Origin: CAZBQG01 sp964493945
Lineage (GTDB): Bacteria; Pseudomonadota; Alphaproteobacteria; Rhodospirillales; UBA2165
DNA length: 23,154 bases
Direction of reading: 5' to 3'
Assembly: GCA_964493945.1 (NCBI GenBank)
Contig: CAZBQG010000034.1
Coordinates: 1 to 23,154, forward strand
Both the position numbers and the translations under genes were made by a program. How positions within the stretch are numbered: the stretch's first letter is position 1; the number at the start of each line of letters is the position of its first letter. Shown here piece after piece: positions 1-6,668 of this stretch. The notes under the pieces were generated by a model, which did not search any database, was not told where the DNA came from, and was given only the letters and a program-made list of their open reading frames with translations.

Positions 1-410
1 CCCTTGCCGTCATGGGTATACCAGGCCCATTCGGGCATCTCGCAAATACCGGTGATGTCGATATCCAGGAAATAAGACAACGACTTGATATGTTTGGCCA
101 TCTCTTCCGGATCATCGGTGCCGGGCGCCTTGTCGGGCGCCGTCTCGCCGTCCTGCAGGGGGATGACGGCGGCCATGATTTCCCCAATGGCCTCGCCCAA
201 TGGATATTTGGCCATGAAACGGAGGCGTTCATTTTTCGCCCGCTCACCCAGATCGCCGAAAAAAGGCCGGGTGAAGAAGGCACCCCGGAGCGGCACTCGT
301 TTTATCTTGTCCGCATCGATACGCGTCGTCGGCTTATCGACACGGCGTACGGTTTCCATGGGGAATTTGCCCAAATGAGGTGCGCGGAATTTATATTTGA
401 AAAAGCTCAT
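1..410 (-). CDS. Reductive dehalogenase-like protein, N-terminal part (runs off the left edge)
   Basis: An open frame on the minus strand starts with ATG at 408-410 and has no stop before the window edge, so 136 N-terminal residues are visible. A strong ribosome binding site (GGAGAG, about 413-420) precedes it. The N-terminus contains RRVDKPTTRI near residue 22, a KRVPLRGAFFTRPFFGDLG stretch near residue 37, and SYFLDIDITGICEMPEWAW near residue 112. From memory this pattern resembles the N-terminus of cytosolic, respiration-independent RdhA-like reductive dehalogenases of marine alphaproteobacteria, which are cobamide and 4Fe-4S enzymes related to epoxyqueuosine reductase. The catalytic domain and iron-sulfur cysteines lie outside the window, so activity cannot be judged. 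No Tat signal is present, consistent with a cytosolic form. It is divergent from the transporter at 521. Confidence 0.55.
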   Translation of the reverse strand, partial: MSFFKYKFRAPHLGKFPMETVRRVDKPTTRIDADKIKRVPLRGAFFTRPFFGDLGERAKNERLRFMAKYPLGEAIGEIMAAVIPLQDGETAPDKAPGTDDPEEMAKHIKSLSYFLDIDITGICEMPEWAWYTHDGK

Positions 411-520
411 TTTTCTCTCCATTTTCTGGCCACCGGGCTGGATAGAATAGCCATTGACGGGGCGTTAGGAAACCGGCCATTAACGCTGGCCTGCAACGGA
501 GATTGGCGCTAACCTTGCCC

Positions 521-1465
521 ATGGCGACAAAGTTTATTGACCGGGTCCGCGCGGCCTCCCTCACGGTAACCGGCACCGCCGTCTGGCCTTATCTGGTCCT
601 TACTCTTTCCATGGCTATTTTTGGCTCCAACCACGTAATGGCCCGTGGCGTTGAGGGGCTGGTGCCGCCGGTGGGCCTGTCCTTCTGGCGGTGGCTGGTA
701 GCCACCATCCTGCTTTTGCCCTTCACCTATTCCAAGCTCATCGAATACAGGGTGCAGATATTGGGGGCGTGGAAAGCCTATGCGCTGATTACCTTTTGCG
801 TGGTCATTATCGGCAATACGGTGATCTATATCGCGCTCAATTTCACCACGGCGATCAATGGCGGCATCGTCACCTCGGCCCAGCCGGCCATGACCTTTTT
901 GCTTTCCTTTCTGTTTTTTCGCGAACAGACCGGACGCGGCCAGTTTTTCGGGCTGCTTTTGGCCGTTTTTGGGGTGATGACCGTGATTACGCGGGGTGAT
1001 CTGGCAATTCTAACCACGCTCCGGCCCAATCTGGGCGATCTTTTGATGCTTATTTCCATAACCGGATTCGCCGCCTATGCCGTGTTCTTACGTCTCGTCC
1101 CCAACGAAATCCCCACCCTGGCCAGCCTGAATGTGGTTCAGTTTCTGGGGTTTATTTTTCTCGCACCTTTTTATCTGTGGGAAAGCATTTTCTACATGCC
1201 CATGGGCACGGATTTGGTGACCGTGGCTTCGGTCTTGTGGACGGGCGGCGGGGTGGCCCTGGCGGCCATGGCCCTATGGAATATCGGGATCGCCCATATC
1301 GGCGCCAACCGGGCCAGCGGCTTCGTCTATGTCAGGCTGTTTTTTGCAACCCTGTTTTCCATATTGTTTTTGGGCGAGGAGCTGCGGATTTACCATTTCA
1401 TCGCCTTCGCCTTCATCGTTTCAGGCATTTTTCTTATTTCGCGGGCAAAAAAAGCCGCCGGCTGA
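521..1465 (+). CDS. EamA/DMT-superfamily transporter
   Basis: This is a 314-residue, very hydrophobic protein with about ten predicted membrane segments arranged as two EamA repeats, the usual layout and size for drug/metabolite transporters of the inner membrane. The first repeat opens with a helix containing TLSMAIFGSNHVMARG and a following FWRWL. The second repeat ends with RLFFATLFSILFLGEEL and a final helix followed by the basic tail SRAKKAAG, both typical of the family. Substrate cannot be inferred; relatives export amino acids, metabolites or nucleotide sugars. The start is uncertain: ATG at 521 is used here, but the frame is open to TTG at 515 and TTG at 503, and the only GGAG (498-501) is well placed for neither 503 nor 521. 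It converges on glcF with 9 bp between the stops. Confidence 0.85.
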   Translation: MATKFIDRVRAASLTVTGTAVWPYLVLTLSMAIFGSNHVMARGVEGLVPPVGLSFWRWLVATILLLPFTYSKLIEYRVQILGAWKAYALITFCVVIIGNTVIYIALNFTTAINGGIVTSAQPAMTFLLSFLFFREQTGRGQFFGLLLAVFGVMTVITRGDLAILTTLRPNLGDLLMLISITGFAAYAVFLRLVPNEIPTLASLNVVQFLGFIFLAPFYLWESIFYMPMGTDLVTVASVLWTGGGVALAAMALWNIGIAHIGANRASGFVYVRLFFATLFSILFLGEELRIYHFIAFAFIVSGIFLISRAKKAAG

Positions 1466-1474
1466 GATAGCGCC

Positions 1475-2749
1475 CTACAGGCCTTCGGGCCGTGGCCCTC
1501 CCGTCGCCCAATCCAGAAGCTCCACCCAATGCACTACGGGCAGGTCCGTGCCCTCACTGATCTGCATGAGGCAGCCGATATTTCCGGTGGCCAGGGCAGC
1601 ACCTTCCATTTCGTTTATCTGGGCGCATAATCCATCCCGGAGCGCCTGGGACAGATCGGGCTGCAAAAGGCTGTAACTGCCGGACGAGCCGCAGCAGGGG
1701 CTGTCGGTGGGCAAGAGTGTCAGGCCAAAGCCGGCTTCGGCCAAAAGTGCCTCGGGCGCCCCTTCCATCACCTGTCCGTGACGGAGCGAACAAGGCGCGT
1801 GATAAATCAAATCCGGCGGGCTCTCCAGCGTGACCGGCATGAGGCTGAGGCGGGTCATCACTTCGCTCACATCCCGGGCAAGCTCCGCCACCTGCCCAGC
1901 CTGAGGATGGGCTTCAGCTATATCCAGCCCATATCTTTTGACATGGGCACCGCAACCCGTCGCGTTGGAGATGATCCCGTCCAACCCCTCGCCTTCCACT
2001 TCCTTCATCCAGGCAACCATATTGGCCGCCGCCCATTTCCGGGATTCCTGGGTGCGGCCCAGATGATGATCCAGGGCGCCACAGCAGCCCGCATCTTCCG
2101 GCACCACCACCTCGCAGCCATGGCGGGTGAGCAGGCGGATGGCCGCATCATTGATGGAGGGGCGCAGCACTTTCTGCACACAGCCCTTCAGCACCGCTAC
2201 CCGCATACGCCGCTCACCCTGGGCAGGATAGACCCGCTGTTCAGCGAATGTGCTCGTGGCCGGCGCATGATCAGTGCCGGCAAACAACATATGCCGCAGC
2301 CGGCGGCCCAGCAGAGGTGCCACGGGGAGGGCCAGACGGGAGACGGCCAAACCCAGACGGAACAGTCCGGGCCGGGGCATGATCCAGGCCAGAAAGGCCC
2401 GCATCAGGCGGTCCGCCCAGCTTCGGTTCAGTTTTTCATGGATGTAGGCACGCCCGTCATCGATCAGTTGCTGGTAGTCCACACCCGATGGGCAGGTGGT
2501 CTGGCACGACAGGCATGACAGGCAGCGGTCCAGATGAAACACGGTCTGGGCCGCCGGAGCCTGGTCCCGTTCCAGCATTTCCTTGATCAGATAAATGCGT
2601 CCCCTGGGGCTGTCCCTTTCATCTCCCAGAAGGGCATAGGTGGGACAGGCGGACAGGCAAAATCCGCAATGGACGCATTTTCGCAAGATATCATTGGCCT
2701 CGCGGATGCGGCGTAAGGTCTTTTGTTGGGTGGAAAATTCCGTTCGCAT
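1475..2749 (-). CDS. glcF: Glycolate oxidase iron-sulfur subunit
   Basis: This is the iron-sulfur subunit of membrane-associated glycolate oxidase, which passes electrons from the FAD subunits GlcD and GlcE to the quinone pool as glycolate is oxidised to glyoxylate. The 424-residue protein has two ferredoxin-type 4Fe-4S motifs, cysteines 25, 28, 31 and 35 followed by Pro and cysteines 76, 79, 82 and 86 followed by Pro. Downstream are two CCG-domain motifs (GCCGALDHH and CCGSSGSYS). Length and order match GlcF. ATG at 2747-2749 is chosen because AGGGG lies 10 bases upstream and the start falls just after the glcE stop. A TTG at 2767 would add six residues. It is the last gene of the glcDEF operon. 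Confidence 0.93.
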   Translation of the reverse strand: MRTEFSTQQKTLRRIREANDILRKCVHCGFCLSACPTYALLGDERDSPRGRIYLIKEMLERDQAPAAQTVFHLDRCLSCLSCQTTCPSGVDYQQLIDDGRAYIHEKLNRSWADRLMRAFLAWIMPRPGLFRLGLAVSRLALPVAPLLGRRLRHMLFAGTDHAPATSTFAEQRVYPAQGERRMRVAVLKGCVQKVLRPSINDAAIRLLTRHGCEVVVPEDAGCCGALDHHLGRTQESRKWAAANMVAWMKEVEGEGLDGIISNATGCGAHVKRYGLDIAEAHPQAGQVAELARDVSEVMTRLSLMPVTLESPPDLIYHAPCSLRHGQVMEGAPEALLAEAGFGLTLLPTDSPCCGSSGSYSLLQPDLSQALRDGLCAQINEMEGAALATGNIGCLMQISEGTDLPVVHWVELLDWATGGPRPEGL

Positions 2750-2763
2750 GAGCCCACTGCCCC

Positions 2764-3957
2764 TCAAATATCTTCGAACATGCGGCCAGGATTGAGAATG
2801 GCCCGGGGATCGAAATTTTCTTTCACGCGCCGGCTGAGGTCATGAAGCGGGGCCGGCTGGGGCTGGAAGACAGGTATGCGGGCACGGGTTTCCGCCGATG
2901 CCCGGATCAGCGTGCCATGGCCGCCACAACCCTCGATGGCCCGGCGGATTTGGCCTTGGGCGGCGTCTTCACAGGCCTCGGTCTGAAGCCAGACCAGACC
3001 ACCACCCCAATCCAGAAAATATTTTCCGTCCAATTCTCTGAGAATATTTTCGGCCACTCGGGCGCCTTCCGCCGGCGGTACAGACAGGCGCCATAATTGG
3101 GTATCCAGTTGATCGGCGAAAGACTCAACATCGCGCAATCCCCGCCAAAAACTTTGGGTTTCGTCCCGGTCCAATTGGCCGATCCGCCCATCAGTTTTGA
3201 ACAATTCCTCCAAGTCTTTGCAGCGCGATTGAACGGAAGGCACGGGACCTTCGATGCGGAGCACGGTCAGGGCCTCTCCGCCGGGCGCCACTGCCGCCGG
3301 CAGATGAGCCGCGCCGCTGGGGTCATATGGGCTGCCCAGGGCACGGGTCAGAAGTTTATTCCCCTCATCACCCTCCGGGCCCAAAACGGTGATGGTGCGG
3401 GCCTCTTCCGGCGCCGGAACCGCCTTCAGGGTAACGGAGGTTAGAGCGGCCAGGGTTCCGAAGGAGCCAGCCAGCAATTTAGCCAGATCGAAACCGGTGA
3501 CATTCTTGACCACCCGGCCGCCACCCTTGAATTTTTCGGCCCGGCCACTGATCGCTTCGAACCCCAGGAAATGATCCCGCGCGGCACCCAATTGGATGCG
3601 CCTGGGGCCCGACAGGTTGCAGGCCAGGACGCCGCCCAGCGTTGCCCTGCCCGCTTCATCCCCCAGAACCTGTCCGTAATCGGCGGGCTCGAAGCCTAAT
3701 TGCTGGAGGTGTCCGGCAAGTGCTGCCTCGATTTCCACCATGGGCGTGCCGGCGGCGGCCGAGATGACCAGCTCTTCGGGCTCATAGAGCGAAATACCGC
3801 TTATTCCCGACATATCCAAAAGAGCGGATGAGGAAGATGGCCGGCCCCAGTCCCGTTTGCTGCCGGCGCCCTGAATTTCGAGGGGAATTTCCCCGCTCAA
3901 GGCGCCCGCAACCACTTCGAGGGCCTGTTCCGGTGTTTGGGGCTTGTAGGTTTCCAC
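2764..3957 (-). CDS. glcE: Glycolate oxidase FAD-binding subunit
   Basis: This is the second flavoprotein subunit of glycolate oxidase. An FAD-binding PCMH-type domain occupies the N-terminal half: IQGAGSKRDWGRP near residue 28, the nucleotide-binding run LGGVLACNLSGPRRIQLGAARD, and GGGRVVKNVTGFDLAKLLAGSFGTLA, which is highly characteristic of GlcE. The C-terminus ends in NFDPRAILNPGRMF, the usual closing motif of this flavoprotein family. The proposed start is GTG at 3955-3957, 4 bp after the glcD stop, giving 397 residues. The frame stays open upstream through ATG codons inside glcD to 4080, but those would add an N-terminus unlike the family. The spacing implies translational coupling to glcD. 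Confidence 0.9.
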   Translation of the reverse strand: METYKPQTPEQALEVVAGALSGEIPLEIQGAGSKRDWGRPSSSSALLDMSGISGISLYEPEELVISAAAGTPMVEIEAALAGHLQQLGFEPADYGQVLGDEAGRATLGGVLACNLSGPRRIQLGAARDHFLGFEAISGRAEKFKGGGRVVKNVTGFDLAKLLAGSFGTLAALTSVTLKAVPAPEEARTITVLGPEGDEGNKLLTRALGSPYDPSGAAHLPAAVAPGGEALTVLRIEGPVPSVQSRCKDLEELFKTDGRIGQLDRDETQSFWRGLRDVESFADQLDTQLWRLSVPPAEGARVAENILRELDGKYFLDWGGGLVWLQTEACEDAAQGQIRRAIEGCGGHGTLIRASAETRARIPVFQPQPAPLHDLSRRVKENFDPRAILNPGRMFEDI

Positions 3958-3961
3958 CCGC

Positions 3962-5509
3962 CTAGAACCTGGGAATGTCCGGAAAGCGCAATTTGCCATC
4001 ATGGACATGCAGCCGGCCAAGCTCGACACAACGGTGAAGCGTTGGATAGACCTTACCCGGGTTGAGCAGCCCCCCCGCATCGAAGGCGCATTTGACCCGT
4101 TGTTGCTGGTTCATATCCGTTTCCGTGAACATATGACCCATCAGGTCGCGCTTTTCCACGCCCACGCCATGTTCACCGGTCAGCACACCGCCCACCTCGA
4201 CACAAAGCTTGAGAATTTCGGCGCCGAAATCCTCCGCCTTCTCCAGATCACCATCGATATTGGCGTCATACATGATCAATGGGTGCAGATTTCCGTCACC
4301 GGCGTGAAAGACATTGGCCACCCGCAGGCCGAATTTCTCCGACATCTCCGTCATGCGCTCCAGAACTTCAGGCAGGCGGGAGCGGGGAATGGTGCCGTCC
4401 ATGCAGAAATAATCGGGCGAAATCCTGCCGATGGCGGGGAAAGCCGATTTCCGCCCGGCCCAGAATTTCTCCCGCTCCTCTTCGTCCTGGCTGACCCGGA
4501 TAGTCTGGGCTTCCAGCTTCTCGGCGATTTCACGCACCCGGGAAATCAGATGGGTGACCTCCACCTCGGGGCCATCCAGCTCGACAATCAACAGAGCTTC
4601 GGCCTCTGTGGGATAGCCCGCCCCGATAAATTCCTCGGCAGCCCGCAAGGCCGGCCCATCCATCATTTCCATGCCGCCTGGAATAATGCCGGCTCCGATG
4701 ATGCGGGCAACGCAAGTACTGGCCGCAGTGACAGATGCGAAGCCAATCAACAACGCCCGCGCGCCTTCGGGTTTGCGGAGAATACGCACGGTTACTTCGG
4801 TAACGATGCCCAGCAATCCTTCCGATCCGGTGATGACACCCAAAAGATCATAACCTCCGGCGTCCCAGTGCTTGCCGCCCAGGCGGATAACCTGACCATC
4901 GATCAGGACCATCTCCACCCCCAACAGATTGTTGGTGGTCAGGCCGTATTTCAGGCAATGCACGCCGCCCGAATTTTCCGCCACATTGCCACCGATGGAA
5001 CAAACCATCTGGCTGGACGGGTCCGGCGCATAATAGAAGCCCTCCCCCTCCACCGCCTTGGAAATACCCAGGTTGGAAACGCCCGGTTGGGCCACCACGG
5101 CCCGGTTGTCATAATCCACTTCCAGTATCTTGTTGAATTTGCCCATCCCCAAAGTGACCGCATCGGCCAGCGGCAGGGCCCCGCCTGACAGGGATGTGCC
5201 CGCACCCCGGGGCACCACTTTTATTTGGTTTTCGTGGCAATAGGCCAAAACCTTGGATACCTGTTCGACGGTTTCGGGCAAGACGACCAGCAAGGGAAGT
5301 TGGCGATAAGCCGTCAGGCCGTCGCTCTCATAAACGCGTAAGGCATCCGGGTCTGTTATGACGCCATCGCCAAGGGGTCTGGCGGGCACCAATTGGCGCA
5401 TCCTGGCGATGATCTCGTCCCGCCGGCCCAGAATTCCGGTGTCGGGTTCGGGCGAGAAACGTTGCCCCCCCTTGCGCTTGTTGGTCTTGTTCTGAGATTG
5501 ACTGCTCAT
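3962..5509 (-). CDS. glcD: Glycolate oxidase FAD-linked subunit
   Basis: This is the main catalytic subunit of glycolate oxidase (glycolate to glyoxylate), an FAD-linked oxidase of 515 residues against about 500 in E. coli. The N-terminal PCMH domain shows VVLPETVEQVSKVLAYC, VVPRGAGTSLSGGALP and PDPSSQMVCSIGGNVAENSGG. The C-terminal FAD-oxidase domain shows NVFHAGDGNLHPLI, GVLTGEHGVGVEKRDLM and FDAGGLLNPGKVYP. All are classic GlcD/D-lactate dehydrogenase motifs, and the neighbouring glcE and glcF make the glycolate oxidase assignment firm. The first about 25 residues are a charged extension. The ribosome binding site is weak (AGG about 14 bases upstream of ATG), consistent with coupling to the gene ending 21 bp upstream. 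No glcC regulator, glcB or glycolate permease lies nearby. Confidence 0.95.
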   Translation of the reverse strand: MSSQSQNKTNKRKGGQRFSPEPDTGILGRRDEIIARMRQLVPARPLGDGVITDPDALRVYESDGLTAYRQLPLLVVLPETVEQVSKVLAYCHENQIKVVPRGAGTSLSGGALPLADAVTLGMGKFNKILEVDYDNRAVVAQPGVSNLGISKAVEGEGFYYAPDPSSQMVCSIGGNVAENSGGVHCLKYGLTTNNLLGVEMVLIDGQVIRLGGKHWDAGGYDLLGVITGSEGLLGIVTEVTVRILRKPEGARALLIGFASVTAASTCVARIIGAGIIPGGMEMMDGPALRAAEEFIGAGYPTEAEALLIVELDGPEVEVTHLISRVREIAEKLEAQTIRVSQDEEEREKFWAGRKSAFPAIGRISPDYFCMDGTIPRSRLPEVLERMTEMSEKFGLRVANVFHAGDGNLHPLIMYDANIDGDLEKAEDFGAEILKLCVEVGGVLTGEHGVGVEKRDLMGHMFTETDMNQQQRVKCAFDAGGLLNPGKVYPTLHRCVELGRLHVHDGKLRFPDIPRF

Positions 5510-5530
5510 GATGGCGCTATCGCCTGTCCA

Positions 5531-6535
5531 CTAGCCGGTGCCGGCTATGGAAATTCGGTTGATGATATAATCGCCACCCTGATTGACCAGCAAAAACCCG
5601 TCAAACTTTTCCTCCGGCCAGCGGTCGGCAACGCGCAGGATTTCCAGGCCATCAATGCTGACGGCCATTTCGCCGGCGGCATTCCGGGTCCATTTCAGCT
5701 TATGGGGCCGTTTGTCTTCCAGGGATTGTTTTAAATTGCGGGCAACGAGCTGGCTTCTCCTTCCGGCTGATGCCGAAAGCAACGAGAGTTTGGGGCTTTG
5801 CCCCGACTGGTAAAGCAAACGGTAACCACCAACCTGACCCCGCACCCGGTAAAGCCCGAGTTCCAATTTTCCTTCAGCCTTCCAGGACGAGATATTTATC
5901 TCAAGGGCGAACCCGTTGGTGATCTGTTTGGCCAGCCGGATGACCGCCCGCCCGGCTGCCGGATCGGGTGGCGGCGTTGCGGGTTGCTGGGTCTGACCCT
6001 GCCCGCCACCCAATGCTTGATTGAGCAGCGCACCCAACAACTGACCGGCAACATCGCCGCGCTGTTTGCTTGATTGGCGCTCCGAACGCTGCTTGGGATG
6101 GAAGGTGCCCCTGAGCCCGAAACCCCGCTCGATCCAAAAACGGCCTTCGCTAACCGTCCATGCGGGATTTTTGGTGGAATCCCCATCCGCGAAGTCATCG
6201 CTCACCAAAGCCACCCGCCAGGGATTTTCATGACGCCGGGCAAGATTTTCCAGGTCCCTGAGGAAGCGGGGATCAGTCGCCTTGGATTTTTTCGCCTCAA
6301 GGATCAGCTTTTTCAACTCATCGATTAATTTGAGATTATTTTCTTCTTTCTTCTTTTGCAGATTGGGGTCCGTCCAGGGCGAATATTTTTGCTGGGCATG
6401 GGTCTGACCCGGAGATGAGGCCATCACAAGCACCATCAGGCAGGCCAATGCTACTGCCGTCTTGAGGCGCTCCGATCCTGGAATTTTCCGTTCTGCCCTG
6501 GACCGCCGCCCATTAATGCCGGACGTTTTTTTCAT
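5531..6535 (-). CDS. Secreted protein with a possible LamG/concanavalin-like C-terminal domain, function unknown
   Basis: This 334-residue protein is exported. A basic N-terminus is followed by a hydrophobic segment at about 26-40 and a likely signal peptidase I site after THA (residue 47). A charged, lysine-rich helical stretch follows (about 50-105), then a region starting WRVALVSDDFADGD that reads like the opening of a beta-sandwich domain of the DUF1080/LamG type, interrupted by a low-complexity Gly/Gln/Pro insert (about 170-195). Near the C-terminus are KLKWTRNAAGEMAVSIDGLEIL and FDGFLLVNQGGDYIINRISI, again reminiscent of concanavalin-like folds. I do not recognise a specific family. It is the first gene of the strand that continues into glcDEF, with 21 bp to glcD, so co-transcription is likely though a link to glycolate use is not obvious. 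The start has only a poor ribosome binding site (GGGA four bases away). Confidence 0.7.
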   Translation of the reverse strand: MKKTSGINGRRSRAERKIPGSERLKTAVALACLMVLVMASSPGQTHAQQKYSPWTDPNLQKKKEENNLKLIDELKKLILEAKKSKATDPRFLRDLENLARRHENPWRVALVSDDFADGDSTKNPAWTVSEGRFWIERGFGLRGTFHPKQRSERQSSKQRGDVAGQLLGALLNQALGGGQGQTQQPATPPPDPAAGRAVIRLAKQITNGFALEINISSWKAEGKLELGLYRVRGQVGGYRLLYQSGQSPKLSLLSASAGRRSQLVARNLKQSLEDKRPHKLKWTRNAAGEMAVSIDGLEILRVADRWPEEKFDGFLLVNQGGDYIINRISIAGTG

Positions 6536-6589
6536 GGTCCCAAGAATAATGTAATCCCCATAAGATTCCGAGTCCCCTTAGGTTTTTTT

Positions 6590-6606
6590 GGAGCAAGTTT
6601 TGCTCC
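6590..6606. promoter_or_regulatory. Perfect 7-bp inverted repeat in the divergent ftsZ-paralogue control region
   Basis: GGAGCAA (6590-6596) and TTGCTCC (6600-6606) form a perfect inverted repeat around a 3-base spacer, placed in the 133 bp between the secreted-protein gene and the FtsZ paralogue. It is preceded by seven T on the plus strand and has no T run after it, so it does not look like an intrinsic terminator in either direction. Its right arm covers the TTGCTC of a possible -35 element of the FtsZ promoter, so a repressor or activator site is plausible. Confidence 0.4.
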
Positions 6607-6627
6607 TAATTAGAAATAGGCTATGCT
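6600..6627 (+). promoter_or_regulatory. Possible promoter of the FtsZ-paralogue operon
   Basis: TTGCTC (6600-6605) and TATGCT (6622-6627) are separated by 16 bases. Match to sigma70 consensus is 3/6 and 4/6, so this is a weak candidate, chosen because it is the best pair upstream of the operon and overlaps the inverted repeat at 6590-6606. The predicted start of transcription would fall near 6634. Confidence 0.3.
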
Positions 6628-6668
6628 TCGGAGATTGCTAGCAAAATTTTGTGTGGGGCAAGATCGCG

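Noticed and set aside
4001..5188. Long plus-strand open frame (395 codons) opposite glcD
   Set aside because: It is antisense to a clear glcD, has no recognisable domain, and its composition (rich in His, Gln and Gly) is that of an antisense shadow in GC-rich DNA.
6583..6606. Intrinsic terminator (T7 next to a hairpin)
   Set aside because: The T run precedes the hairpin on the plus strand and reads as A on the minus strand, so neither direction has the stem-then-T order.
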